From Sphingomonadales bacterium (GTDB lineage: Bacteria; Pseudomonadota; Alphaproteobacteria; Sphingomonadales; Sphingomonadaceae): a stretch of DNA of 38,275 nucleotides. A program made the translations under genes and the position numbers. Below, piece by piece: positions 1 through 8,291 of this stretch. The notes below the pieces were generated by a model. That model worked only from the letters and a program-made list of their open reading frames with translations. It ran no database searches and was not told the origin of the DNA. Where the stretch lies: positions 1-38,275 of the forward strand of contig SBGG01000066.1 in NCBI GenBank assembly GCA_006226685.1. The letters are read 5' to 3'. Numbering within the stretch: the first letter of the stretch is position 1; the number at the start of each line of letters is the position of its first letter.

Positions 1-195
1 CTGTTCAAGGTCGATGAACTGATCGCCGACATCAGCAAGGGCATCACGCTGGAGCCGGGCGACATCATCGCCACCGGAACGCCGGCGGGTGTCGGTGCGG
101 GCATGGACCCCCAGGAATGGGTGTGGCCGGGCGATGTCATCGTCGCCACCGTCGAGGGCATCGGCACGCTGCGCCATCCGGTCGTCGCCGCCTGA
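1..195 (+). CDS. FAH-family hydrolase, C-terminal part (5' end outside window)
   Basis: An open frame enters from the left edge and stops with TGA at 193-195, giving the last 64 residues of a protein. It contains the [13 protein letters not shown] motif typical of the C-terminal domain of fumarylacetoacetate hydrolase family enzymes, followed by the usual GDVI...EGIGTL strand pair. Members hydrolyse C-C bonds of diketo acids, for example fumarylpyruvate in the gentisate pathway, or act as decarboxylases/isomerases of ring-cleavage products. The N-terminal metal ligands are outside the window, so the exact reaction cannot be assigned. The bicupin ring-cleavage dioxygenase nearby makes a role on a ring-fission product plausible. 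A strong terminator follows 25 bases after the stop. Confidence 0.85.
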   Translation: MFKVDELIADISKGITLEPGDIIATGTPAGVGAGMDPQEWVWPGDVIVATVEGIGTLRHPVVAA

Positions 196-220
196 TCCCG
201 ACCAACATCACCAAAAACAG

Positions 221-248
221 AAAAGGGGGCCGAAAAGCCCCCTTTTTT
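221..248 (+). terminator. Rho-independent terminator after FAH gene
   Basis: A ten-pair stem (221-230 with 237-246, AAAAGGGGGC/GCCCCCTTTT) encloses the loop CGAAAA and runs into a T tract at 243-248. It lies just downstream of the FAH-family stop codon and ends that transcript. Confidence 0.9.
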
Positions 249-267
249 ATTGTAATCTCTTTCCGGG

Positions 268-298
268 GCCACCGCTCCGGTGCGCGGCGCACGGTGGC
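268..298. repeat. Long imperfect inverted repeat between convergent genes
   Basis: GCCACCG (268-274) pairs with CGGTGGC (292-298), and inside it TGCGC (281-285) pairs with GCGCA (287-291), leaving a six-base bulge on the left arm. It lies between the FAH gene and the leftward thioesterase gene. There is no T tract, so it is a stable hairpin of unknown role rather than a clear terminator. Confidence 0.4.
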
Positions 299-410
299 AG
301 AGCAGGGCCGGCAAGGGGGTCTGAACCGACTCTCGCCACGCCCCTGCCTGAGCCGGATTGTCTGAACCGGGAGGCCTTGGTGGTCAGGATAGTGACCTTC
401 TGAAAAGGCG

Positions 411-833
411 TCAGCCCGCAGTGATGGGGGCTCCTTGCGTTTCCAGAAGTTTCTGTCGCAGGTCGTCGGGCCAGGGGCAGGATTTGCGCGCATCAAGATC
501 CATATAGACGAGGGTGGAGGTCGCCTTCAGCCGGACCGATCCGTTGCAACTCATCAGGAAATCGATCGTGCAGCTGCTGTTGCCGATATGGGTCGGGGTT
601 ATGCTGATCTCCACGATGTCGCCCAGTTCGCTCGGTTCCAGAAACTGGCTCTCGATCCGGACCGTGGGCACGCCGCGATGCAGGGTGCGATGCATGGTCG
701 CGAAATCATATCCCATCGTTTCGAACCAGTCTTCGACCGTGCCGTTCAGCATTTCGAAATAGCGTGGGTAAAAGACAATGCTTGCCGGATCGACATCGGC
801 GAAGCGGATTTTCCATTGTGTAGAAAAAGGCAT
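411..833 (-). CDS. Acyl-CoA thioesterase, 4-hydroxybenzoyl-CoA thioesterase (4HBT) family
   Basis: The 140-residue product has the size of a single hotdog-fold domain. Near the N-terminus it carries an RFADVDPASIVFYPRY segment, the family motif in which an Asp (D15 here) is the catalytic residue, followed by a long helix (FEMLNGTVEDWF). Members hydrolyse aroyl- or acyl-CoA thioesters to free acid and CoA in the cytoplasm. The start at 833 is supported by an AAGGA sequence nine bases upstream. It is the second gene of a leftward pair, 55 bases after the cyclase-family gene, with a short hairpin (860-865/878-883) in the gap. In context it could release an aromatic acid from the CoA ester made by the nearby CoA-dependent side-chain pathway; that is inference. 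Confidence 0.85.
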   Translation of the reverse strand: MPFSTQWKIRFADVDPASIVFYPRYFEMLNGTVEDWFETMGYDFATMHRTLHRGVPTVRIESQFLEPSELGDIVEISITPTHIGNSSCTIDFLMSCNGSVRLKATSTLVYMDLDARKSCPWPDDLRQKLLETQGAPITAG

Positions 834-888
834 GTTTCAATCCTTGGATAGGCCCGTCCGAGGCGGGGCGCGGGAAGCGCCTCTTCGC

Positions 889-1707
889 TCATTCAACCAG
901 TGCGATAACCCGCAGAGGGCTGCCGGAACCGGCCTCGATCTTGAGCGGTGTCGCGACGATCATCGCGCCGAATGCGGGAAGCTGATCGAGATTGCACATG
1001 CACTGCAGGCCGAAGCGGCCATTGCCGTGCATGATCGCATGAGCGGGCAGAGGCGGATCGAAATGGGATGCCTGCCCGGCATCGGTGCCGACTGTTTCCA
1101 CGCCGAAACCCACGGCGTCGCGCTCATGAACCAGAAATTCCATAGCGCTGGCATCGGGGCCGGGGGAATGAGTCCCGTCCTCATGCAGGTTGAGATAGGA
1201 CGGTGTGCCCGCGCGCTTGCTCCAGTCGGTGCGGAAAAATACCCAATGCTTTGGCGGGATCTGCCCGTTTTTCGCTTCCCAGTCACGGATATGGTCGGCG
1301 GTCAGGATGAAATCTGCGTTTGCCGCAGCCTCCGCGCTGAAATCCATGACGACTGCAGGGGCAAGGAAGCGGGCCGGGTCGATGGCATCCACGGTGCCGC
1401 AGGGAATATCCCGGCCGGTGATCCAGTGGGCGGGCGCATCGAAATGGGTGCCCGTATGTTCGTTCATGCTGATATTGTTCCAATACCATGCCGGACCGTC
1501 GGCATCATATCGCGAGACGGTTTCTCGCCGGAACGGGGCGCACTGGCCGAATTCGGGGGGCAGGACGATCACCGGAAAATCGGGTGACAAGGGAAAGGTC
1601 AGGTCCACGACTTTGATGGCCCCGCTGAGCAGAGATGCGTGCAACTGGCCGAGGAGTCCGCCCTGCGATGTCCCGCCCTGCGATGTGTTGTGCAATTCCT
1701 GTTCCAT
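889..1707 (-). CDS. Cyclase-family metal-dependent hydrolase (kynurenine formamidase / isatin hydrolase-like)
   Basis: The product is 272 residues from the ATG at 1707, which has an AGGAGAG Shine-Dalgarno. An in-frame start at 1758 lacks one. The HTGTHFDAPAH metal-binding motif is diagnostic of this family, whose members hydrolyse cyclic or aryl amides and lactams (N-formylkynurenine, isatin) or related esters. The N-terminus has an unusual tandem TSQGG-TSQGG repeat from a 15-bp duplication (1658-1686). It is the first gene of a leftward two-gene operon with the thioesterase and is divergent from the bicupin gene, sharing a promoter region that contains a palindromic operator candidate. Substrate unknown; an aromatic amide or lactone intermediate is a reasonable guess. 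Confidence 0.8.
   Translation of the reverse strand: MEQELHNTSQGGTSQGGLLGQLHASLLSGAIKVVDLTFPLSPDFPVIVLPPEFGQCAPFRRETVSRYDADGPAWYWNNISMNEHTGTHFDAPAHWITGRDIPCGTVDAIDPARFLAPAVVMDFSAEAAANADFILTADHIRDWEAKNGQIPPKHWVFFRTDWSKRAGTPSYLNLHEDGTHSPGPDASAMEFLVHERDAVGFGVETVGTDAGQASHFDPPLPAHAIMHGNGRFGLQCMCNLDQLPAFGAMIVATPLKIEAGSGSPLRVIALVE
1658..1686. repeat. 15-bp in-frame tandem duplication
   Basis: CCGCCCTGCGATGT occurs at 1658-1671 and again at 1673-1686, period 15. It duplicates five residues (TSQGG) in the N-terminal linker of the cyclase-family protein without breaking the frame. Confidence 0.85.
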
Positions 1708-1766
1708 CGAATCTCTCCTTCTCATTGACCGGCTAGCACATAATAATATTTCATCCATAAACTATA

Positions 1767-1794
1767 TTGCCAGATCCATCCATATGGATATATT
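1767..1794 (+). promoter_or_regulatory. Promoter of the bicupin-ALDH operon with palindromic operator in the spacer
   Basis: TTGCCA (1767-1772) and TATATT (1789-1794) are separated by 16 bases. The spacer contains the perfect palindrome ATCCATATGGAT (1778-1789). On the opposite strand a TATAGT (-10 candidate for the cyclase gene) lies at 1761-1766, so one operator could control both directions. The 295-base gap 1708-2002 otherwise holds AT-rich leader sequence and no gene. Related palindromes occur at 11663 and 28075. Confidence 0.55.
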
Positions 1795-2002
1795 TATGTG
1801 TATGGAAAGGGCAAAGCCTTCATGGATGTCCGATCCCGTGAAGATAGGGTTCGACAAGACCGCAAGGCAGGCGTGAAGACGCGGCGGACCGATTCGAGGT
1901 AGAGCTCGGGAGACATGGCGAGGGAAGGGGCGATTGCATTCCTTCCTCTTATTTCATCGGGTTGCGCGGGGTTGCGTGGCTCTATTGGAAAGGGAATTGT
2001 TC

Positions 2003-3133
2003 ATGGCAACCTATGTCATCGACGAGCGCGACAACCAGCTTGGGCGTTCCATCGTAACCGACACTGACGACCTCAAATCCTATTATCAGGATCTGGACAC
2101 GTTCAATGCGGGGGCGCTCTGGACCGTTGCGAACGAGATCGAGCCATGGGAACCGACCCCCATGTCCGATCCCACCATCTGGCGGTTCGATGACTTGCGT
2201 CCCCATGTGCTGCGGTCGCTTGACCTTGTCAGCGCGGCGGAAGCCGGACGGCGCGTGGTCTATCTGCGCAATCCGCGCCGGAAGGACGTGGCAGCCTGCT
2301 GCGGCTGGCTGTTCAGTGGCCTTCAGGCGATGCGGCGGGGCGAAGGAACGCCCGGTCATCGTCATGCGGCCTCGGCGCTGCGCTATATCATGGAAGGCAA
2401 GGGCGCCTATACCATCGTGGACGGGCACAAGATCCTGCTCGGCGCACGGGATTTCGTACTGACGCCCAATGGGTGCTGGCATGACCATGGGGTCACTGAA
2501 GACGGCGAAATTTCGATCTGGCAGGACGGTCTGGATATTCCGCTCGCCAATGCACTGGAAGCCAATAGCTACGAGGTCTACCCGGACGGCGCGCAGAAGC
2601 AGCTCTATCCGCTGAACGATTCGCCTTACAGCTATGGCGCGCCGGGACTGATGCCGATCAACGACAGCTGGCAGCATGGCTATTCGCCGTTGATGCGCTT
2701 TTCCTGGGATGCGACCTATGAAGGGTTGAACAATTTCGCGAAGGTGACGGACGGTTCGCCCTTTGACGGTGTGATCATGCGCTACACCAACCCGCATAGC
2801 GGCGGGCATGTGATGATGACCATGGGGGCGCACCAGCAGATGTTGCGTCCGGGCGAGGCCACCAAGGCGCATCGCCATACCGGTAATGTGATCTATCATG
2901 TGTCTAAGGGGCAGGGTTATTCGGTGATCGGCGGTATCCGCTTCGACTGGAAGGAAAAGGATATTTTCTGCGTCCCCGCCTGGACCTGGCATGAGCATGC
3001 GAACCTGTCGGCGAGCGAAGATGCCTGCCTGTTTTCGTTCAACGATTTTCCGGTGATGGAGAAGCTCGGTTTCTATCGGGAGCAGCCCTATCTTGAAAAT
3101 GACGGGCATCAGCCGATCATCGCCACGCGTTGA
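2003..3133 (+). CDS. Bicupin ring-cleavage dioxygenase, gentisate/salicylate 1,2-dioxygenase-like
   Basis: The product is 376 residues from the ATG at 2003, preceded by AAGGGA; an upstream in-frame start at 1934 has no ribosome site. Two cupin domains are visible. The first has H119-R-H121 and H160, the second H290-R-H292 and H330/H332, so both keep an HxH...H metal set. Gentisate, salicylate and 1-hydroxy-2-naphthoate dioxygenases have this layout and size, using Fe(II) and O2 to open a hydroxylated aromatic acid ring next to the carboxylate. The substrate cannot be read from the sequence. It heads an operon with the aldehyde dehydrogenase, and an FAH-family hydrolase, the usual later step, lies at the left edge. 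Likely regulated through the palindrome at 1778-1789. Confidence 0.8.
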   Translation: MATYVIDERDNQLGRSIVTDTDDLKSYYQDLDTFNAGALWTVANEIEPWEPTPMSDPTIWRFDDLRPHVLRSLDLVSAAEAGRRVVYLRNPRRKDVAACCGWLFSGLQAMRRGEGTPGHRHAASALRYIMEGKGAYTIVDGHKILLGARDFVLTPNGCWHDHGVTEDGEISIWQDGLDIPLANALEANSYEVYPDGAQKQLYPLNDSPYSYGAPGLMPINDSWQHGYSPLMRFSWDATYEGLNNFAKVTDGSPFDGVIMRYTNPHSGGHVMMTMGAHQQMLRPGEATKAHRHTGNVIYHVSKGQGYSVIGGIRFDWKEKDIFCVPAWTWHEHANLSASEDACLFSFNDFPVMEKLGFYREQPYLENDGHQPIIATR

Positions 3134-3195
3134 GGAATTTCTGAAATGGGTTGGCACCGCATGGGCGGTGTCGGCCCGGGATTGGGAGATTGAAA

Positions 3196-4614
3196 TTGTC
3201 CGAACAGAAATATGATCTGATTATCGACGGCGCCTCTGTTCCGACGGTTGATCATTTCCCGGTCATCAATCCGGCGACGGGTGAAACCGTCGGGCTGTGC
3301 CCGGATGCGACGCGCGACCAGCTCGATAGTGCGGTGGATGCGGCCCGGGCGGCGCATCTGAAGTGGAAGAAGGTGCCCGATGAGGAGCGCAAGGCCGCTT
3401 GCCTTGCGATTGCGGATGCGATCGACGCGCATGCCGAGGAACTGGCGCTGCTCGTGACGCTGGAACAGGGCAAGCCGCTCAATGGTCTCGGGTCCCGCTT
3501 CGAACTGGGGGGCTGTGCCGCCTGGGCCCGCTATACGGCCGGGCTGGAGCTGCCGGTCGAGGTGATACAGGATGATGAGCAGGGGCGTGTCGAGCTGCAC
3601 CGTCATCCGGTCGGCGTGGTCGGATCGATCACGCCGTGGAACTGGCCGTTGTCGATCGTCATGTGGCACATGCTGCCGGCGATCCGTACCGGCAGCGGGG
3701 TGGTCATCAAGCCCTCGCCGCTGACGCCGCTCAGCACTATCCGTCTGGTGGAGGTCATCAATAGCGTTCTGCCCAAGGGAGTGGTCAATGTCGTGTCCGG
3801 CGGCAATGAACTCGGCCAGTGGATGAGCGAACATCCGGGCATCAACAAGATGGTGTTCACGGGGTCTTCCGCCACCGGGCGCAAGATCATGGCGTCATCG
3901 GCCGCAACGCTGAAACGGCTGACGCTGGAACTGGGCGGGAATGATGCCGGTATCGTCCTGCCCGATGCCGATCCGAAGGCGATCGTCGAAGGGCTGTTCT
4001 GGGGCGCTTTCATCAATAATGGACAGACCTGCGCCGCGCTGAAGCGGCTTTATGTGCCCGACACGTTGCACGATGCGATCGCCGCCGAACTGGTGGCCTT
4101 TGCGAGCAAGATCAAGGTCGGCAACGGGCTGGAGGAGGATACGATCCTTGGCCCGGTGCAGAATGCGATGCAGTTCGCAAAGGTGAAGGAACTGGTCGAC
4201 GATGCCGTGGCGCATGGGGCGACTGTGCTGATGGGCGGCAATCCCGACCCGGATCAGCCGGGCTATTTCTATCCCGTTACCATCCTCACCGATGTGACCG
4301 ATGGTATGCGGGTCGTCGATGAAGAGCAATTCGGTCCGGTGCTGCCGATTATTCGTTACAGCAGCGTGGAGGATGCGCTGGCGCGGGCCAATGCGTCGGA
4401 AAACGGGCTGGGCGGGTCGGTCTGGTCGTCGGACAAGGCGAAGGCCAGGGAACTGGCGCTGCAACTGGAATGCGGCAGCGCCTGGATCAATGCACATGGA
4501 ATGGTGCAGCCCAATGTTCCGTTCGGCGGCGTCAAATCCTCCGGCATCGGCGTGGAGTTCGGCACGGAGGGGCTGAAAGAATATACCACGGTCCAGAGCC
4601 TGTTCGAAGGCTGA
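3196..4614 (+). CDS. NAD(P)-dependent aldehyde dehydrogenase
   Basis: The product is about 472 residues from a TTG at 3196, chosen because GGGAG lies seven bases upstream. TTG codons at 3151 and 3190 are alternatives without good spacing. All ALDH catalytic residues are present: N149 in PWNWP, K172 in IKPS, E245 in LELGG and the nucleophile C279 in NNGQTCA, plus the C-terminal PFGGVKSSGIG motif. It oxidises an aldehyde to a carboxylate via a thiohemiacetal in the cytoplasm. It follows the bicupin gene by about 60 bases, probably in one transcript. In context it would convert the aldehyde made by the PQQ alcohol dehydrogenase, or an aromatic aldehyde released by side-chain cleavage, into the acid; the actual substrate is unknown. 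Confidence 0.88.
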   Translation: MSEQKYDLIIDGASVPTVDHFPVINPATGETVGLCPDATRDQLDSAVDAARAAHLKWKKVPDEERKAACLAIADAIDAHAEELALLVTLEQGKPLNGLGSRFELGGCAAWARYTAGLELPVEVIQDDEQGRVELHRHPVGVVGSITPWNWPLSIVMWHMLPAIRTGSGVVIKPSPLTPLSTIRLVEVINSVLPKGVVNVVSGGNELGQWMSEHPGINKMVFTGSSATGRKIMASSAATLKRLTLELGGNDAGIVLPDADPKAIVEGLFWGAFINNGQTCAALKRLYVPDTLHDAIAAELVAFASKIKVGNGLEEDTILGPVQNAMQFAKVKELVDDAVAHGATVLMGGNPDPDQPGYFYPVTILTDVTDGMRVVDEEQFGPVLPIIRYSSVEDALARANASENGLGGSVWSSDKAKARELALQLECGSAWINAHGMVQPNVPFGGVKSSGIGVEFGTEGLKEYTTVQSLFEG

Positions 4615-4720
4615 ACGGGCGCCCTGTTGCGTGATGGCGGGACATGCCGGTTTCGGGCGCTGCCATCTCTTTTCCGGGCATCGCAACGGTGGGGGTGACG
4701 GTCCGGCGGCACGAAATGAA

Positions 4721-4756
4721 TTGCATTGTATGAAAATGAATATATATACATATAAT
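4721..4756 (+). promoter_or_regulatory. AT-rich promoter region of the Rieske/CoA-ligase operon
   Basis: In the 235-base gap after the aldehyde dehydrogenase the sequence becomes very AT-rich. TTGCAT (4721-4726) with TATATA (4743-4748) at 16-base spacing is one candidate; a perfect TATAAT (4751-4756) is another possible -10. A half-match to the CATATG-centred operator (ATACATAT) lies at 4746-4753. The exact start site cannot be decided by eye. Confidence 0.4.
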
Positions 4757-4849
4757 CAATTGTGCCGTATATCGCCTTTCGGACAGGGCTTCATCAGGTA
4801 TCTGTGACGTCGAAGGCATTATGGGCAGGGTTAAGGGGAGTTGTATTCC

Positions 4850-6166
4850 ATGACATATGCTGATCCGTCTGATCTGGTGCGGGGTGGCGAAGTCCATCGC
4901 GATCTCTTCGTCGACCAGAAGCTGTTCGATCAGGAAATGAGCAACCTGTTCGCCAATTGCTGGGTTTATGTCGGCCATGAAAGCCAGGTCCCGAAACGGG
5001 GCGATTATTATGCCACGACCATCGGCAGTCAGCCCGTCATCATGGTTCGCCAGAAGGATGGGACGGTAAAGGTCATCTACAACCGTTGCCCCCATCGCGG
5101 GGTTCAGTTGGTGAATGAGGGGCATGGCAGTGTGGGGCCGATGTTCCGCTGCCCCTATCATGCCTGGACATTCAATACCGACGGCAGTCTGTTCGGGGTG
5201 CCGGTGAAGGACGGGTATAAGGAGAGCGGTTTCAGCGAAAGCTGCGCTTCCCACGGCATTGAAGGGGTTGCGACCCATGTCTATCGCCAGTTCGTCTTCG
5301 CGCGTCTGGCGCGTGAGGGGATCGGCTTTGAAGAGTTTTTCGGGGAATCGCTGACGACGATCGACAATATGGTCGACCGTTCTCCCGAAGGCCGCCTGGA
5401 AGTTGCCGGCGCGCCGCTCCGTTACATGCATTATTGCAACTGGAAGATGCTGGTCGACAATCAGACCGATACTTTCCACCCGATGATCGCGCATGAATCC
5501 TCCGCCGGTACGGTGCGCAAAATCTGGGAGGAAAGCGGCGCTCAGGGGCCGAAGCCCATGGTGGTCGAAGTGGTGCTGCCCTTTACCGCCAAGCATGAAT
5601 TTTATGTCGAGATGGGCATTCGGACCTGGCCCAACGGTCATGGCCATACCGGAACCAAATATTCGATCCATTCGGACTATACCCTGCCGAAGGAATATAC
5701 CGATGCGATGGAGGCCGCCTATGGGGCCGAGCGCGCCGAAGCGATCCTTCAGGAGGCGCGCCATAACACGGTCTATTTCCCGAATATGACGATGAAGGGA
5801 GCGATCCAGACCCTGCGCCTGTTCAAGCCGCTGGGGCCGGACCGGACGCTGGTCGAATCCTGGGTGTTCCGCCTTGCCGGTGCGCCGGACGAGTTGCTGG
5901 AGCGTTCCGCGCTGTACAATCGCCTTATCAATTCGCCGACATCGATCGTCGGGCATGACGACTTGGAAATGTATGAACGCGCGCAACAGGGCCTGAAGGT
6001 CTCGGCGACGCCGTGGGTCAATTATCAGCGGGAGTTCCACCCCGGCGAACGCTATGACAGCACGCAGCTCTGGAGCGGTCAGAGCGAAGTGCAGATGCGC
6101 AATCAATATGATGCCTGGGTGAAGTTCATGAAACCGGCCGTTTCCGGCGAGGAGGTGCAGGCATGA
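4850..6166 (+). CDS. Rieske-type ring-hydroxylating oxygenase, alpha (large) subunit
   Basis: The product is 438 residues. The ATG at 4850 has AAGGGGAG nine bases upstream, so the TTG at 4841 is not needed. The Rieske cluster ligands are C80, H82, C101 and H104 (CPHRG...CPYH). The catalytic mononuclear iron ligands are H210 and H215 in DNQTDTFHPMIAH, with D370/D371 in HDDLEMYE as the likely third; D207 is the expected bridging Asp. Such enzymes dihydroxylate, hydroxylate or demethylate aromatic compounds with electrons from a separate reductase/ferredoxin. The stop overlaps the beta-subunit start (ATGA at 6163). No ferredoxin or reductase gene occurs in the window, so the electron donor must be encoded elsewhere. 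Substrate unknown. Confidence 0.9.
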   Translation: MTYADPSDLVRGGEVHRDLFVDQKLFDQEMSNLFANCWVYVGHESQVPKRGDYYATTIGSQPVIMVRQKDGTVKVIYNRCPHRGVQLVNEGHGSVGPMFRCPYHAWTFNTDGSLFGVPVKDGYKESGFSESCASHGIEGVATHVYRQFVFARLAREGIGFEEFFGESLTTIDNMVDRSPEGRLEVAGAPLRYMHYCNWKMLVDNQTDTFHPMIAHESSAGTVRKIWEESGAQGPKPMVVEVVLPFTAKHEFYVEMGIRTWPNGHGHTGTKYSIHSDYTLPKEYTDAMEAAYGAERAEAILQEARHNTVYFPNMTMKGAIQTLRLFKPLGPDRTLVESWVFRLAGAPDELLERSALYNRLINSPTSIVGHDDLEMYERAQQGLKVSATPWVNYQREFHPGERYDSTQLWSGQSEVQMRNQYDAWVKFMKPAVSGEEVQA

Positions 6167-6642
6167 CCGTGACGAAGCAGGATCTTGTCGATTTCGTCTA
6201 TGCCGAAGCCCGCATGTTGGATGAGCGGCGTTTCGAGGAGTGGCTGACCCTGTTCGCGGAGGACGGCATCTACTGGATGCCGCTCCATCATGACGAGCCC
6301 AATCCGAAACTGGTGACGACCTTGTTTCATGAGGATCTGCTGCTGCTGAAAACGCGCGTTCTGCGCCTGATGGGAGAGCGTACTTTCTCCCAGCAACCGG
6401 CAAGCCGCTGCCATCATCTGCTTCAGGCGCCGATGGTCGATCGTTTCGACCCGGATGCAGGGGAATTCTCGACCTGGGCATCGTTCCTCTACACTGAGAC
6501 GCGGGCGGACGAGAAGCTTTTCTACACCGGCTGGGTCATGCATGACCTTGTGTTGATCGGGGGGGAACTCCGCATCAAACAGAAAAAAGTGCAACTTATC
6601 GATTGCGATGCGCCGCACCGTAACCTGCAACTCTTTATGTGA
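6163..6642 (+). CDS. Ring-hydroxylating oxygenase, beta (small) subunit
   Basis: The 159-residue product has the NTF2/SnoaL-like fold signature of aromatic oxygenase small subunits: an N-terminal helix with DFVYAEARMLDERRFEEWL, then FAEDGIYWMP, and a C-terminal strand series ending QLIDCDAPHRNLQLFM. The subunit has no cofactor; it stabilises the alpha3beta3 oxygenase and helps shape specificity. Its ATG overlaps the alpha-subunit stop by four bases, which indicates translational coupling and fixed stoichiometry. Length is within the usual 150-190 residues. No oddities seen. Confidence 0.88.
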   Translation: MTVTKQDLVDFVYAEARMLDERRFEEWLTLFAEDGIYWMPLHHDEPNPKLVTTLFHEDLLLLKTRVLRLMGERTFSQQPASRCHHLLQAPMVDRFDPDAGEFSTWASFLYTETRADEKLFYTGWVMHDLVLIGGELRIKQKKVQLIDCDAPHRNLQLFM

Positions 6643-6647
6643 GTGCC

Positions 6648-8291
6648 ATGTCCAAACTTTCCCCTGCTGACTATCAGTCCGTTCATCAGTGTTTTGCTGC
6701 GGCAGCTGCGGCTTTTCCGGACCGGCCGTTCCTCAACATTCTTCCCGAAACCGCCTCGGTCTATGGCATAGACGCCGGGGAGATCAGCTATGGCGACATG
6801 AACGGCCGGGTCGAGCAACGGCGGGACGCCTATCGTGCCGCCGGTTTCGGCCCCGGCTTGCGTGTCGGGCTGCTTCTGGAAAATCGCCCCGCCTTTTTCG
6901 AACATTGGCTGGCCCTGAATGCCGAGGGCGTGTCGGTGGTGCCGATCAACCCCGATCTGCGGCTGGCGGAGCAGGAATATCTGATCTGCCATTCGGAAAT
7001 GGCGTTGGTGGTTGCGCTGCCGGTGCGTCATGAGGAATTGCGCAAGGCGGCTTCCGCTGCCGCGCATGAGGTGCCGGTGATCGGGCCGGATGATGCCATT
7101 CCCGCAGCCACGGTAGAGGTTGCTCCATGGGATGGGCCGATGCCGCGCTGGGAAGCGGCTCTGCTCTATACGTCGGGGACCACCGGGCTGCCCAAGGGGT
7201 GTGTTCTTTCCAACACCTATTTCCTGCGATCCGGCATCGAATATCTCGGTTTTTCGGGCTATGTCGCGATGACGGAAGAGGGCGAGCGGATGCTGACGCC
7301 GCTGCCCCTGTTCCACATGAACGCCATGGCGGTTTCGACCATGGCGATGCTGATGCTGGGCGGGTGTCTCACCTTCCTGGACCGCTTCCACCCGCGCAGC
7401 TGGTGGGCGAGTGTGCGCGAATCCCGCGCGACGGTCGTCCATTATCTGGGGGTCATGCCTGCAATGCTGATGTCCGCACCCGAAAGCCCGGAGGACCGGG
7501 AGCATTTGGTGCGCTTCGGTTTCGGGGCGGGGGTTGATCGCCTGTTGCATGCGCCGTTCGAGGAACGCTTCGGCTTCCCGCTGATCGAAGCGTGGGGCAT
7601 GACGGAAACCGGCAATAGCGGCGCGATCATCGCATCGCATGAGCCACGCCATGTGGGTACCAACTGTTTCGGGCGTCCCGGCAATAATGTGCTGGTTCAT
7701 ATTGTAGACGATGAAGGGCGCGAAGTTGGGGTGGGGCAGCCGGGTGAACTGCTGGTGCGCAGTGCCCATGCCGACCCGCGCTTCGGTTTCTTCGACCGCT
7801 ATCTGAAAAACGAGGAAGCGACCGCGGAAGCCTGGGAAGGCGGCTGGTTCCATACGGGTGACATCGTCAGCCAGAATGAAGACGGCACCATGGTGTTTGT
7901 CGATCGCAAGAAAAACGTCATCCGCCGGTCGGGTGAGAATATCGCGGCGGTGGAAGTTGAGGTCGCACTTAATCGGCATCCGGCGATTCAGACCGCGGCG
8001 GTGGCCGCCGTGCCGGATCCGGTGCGCGGTGACGAGGTGTTCGGCATGATCGTTCTCGACGAAGCGGCGCCTGCCGATCCTGCAGCGCTGGCCGAAGAGA
8101 TCACCATCTGGGCGCTTGGGCAGCTCGCTTATTACAAGCCGCCGGGCTATATCGCCTTTGTGAAAGAGCTGCCGCTCACCCCGACCAACAAGATCAAGCG
8201 CGGAGACCTCAAAGAGGTGGTCATGACCTTGTTCGAAGGGCAGAATTTCCATGATGTGCGGCACCTGAAGAAAAGGCAGGGGGCGAAGTGA
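6648..8291 (+). CDS. Acyl-CoA synthetase / CoA ligase (AMP-forming)
   Basis: The product is 547 residues from ATG 6648; a GTG at 6639 overlapping the previous stop would add three. The ATP-binding loop LYTSGTTGLPKG lies near residue 175, the aromatic/Thr motif in EAWGMTETGN follows, and the hinge region GWFHTGDI...DRKKNVIRRSGENI precedes the C-terminal catalytic lysine in PTNKIKR. The enzyme activates a carboxylic acid to acyl-AMP and then acyl-CoA. The sequence style is closer to the crotonobetaine/medium-chain ligase groups than to benzoate-CoA ligases, though this is judged by eye. It sits in a chain of overlapping genes directly before the thiolase-like gene, so its product is probably the substrate of that thiolase/DUF35/SDR set. 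Confidence 0.88.
   Translation: MSKLSPADYQSVHQCFAAAAAAFPDRPFLNILPETASVYGIDAGEISYGDMNGRVEQRRDAYRAAGFGPGLRVGLLLENRPAFFEHWLALNAEGVSVVPINPDLRLAEQEYLICHSEMALVVALPVRHEELRKAASAAAHEVPVIGPDDAIPAATVEVAPWDGPMPRWEAALLYTSGTTGLPKGCVLSNTYFLRSGIEYLGFSGYVAMTEEGERMLTPLPLFHMNAMAVSTMAMLMLGGCLTFLDRFHPRSWWASVRESRATVVHYLGVMPAMLMSAPESPEDREHLVRFGFGAGVDRLLHAPFEERFGFPLIEAWGMTETGNSGAIIASHEPRHVGTNCFGRPGNNVLVHIVDDEGREVGVGQPGELLVRSAHADPRFGFFDRYLKNEEATAEAWEGGWFHTGDIVSQNEDGTMVFVDRKKNVIRRSGENIAAVEVEVALNRHPAIQTAAVAAVPDPVRGDEVFGMIVLDEAAPADPAALAEEITIWALGQLAYYKPPGYIAFVKELPLTPTNKIKRGDLKEVVMTLFEGQNFHDVRHLKKRQGAK

Noticed and set aside
4532..6481. 649-residue leftward open frame
   Set aside because: It is antisense to the Rieske alpha subunit, which carries complete cluster and iron-ligand motifs; it shows no family and results from high GC.
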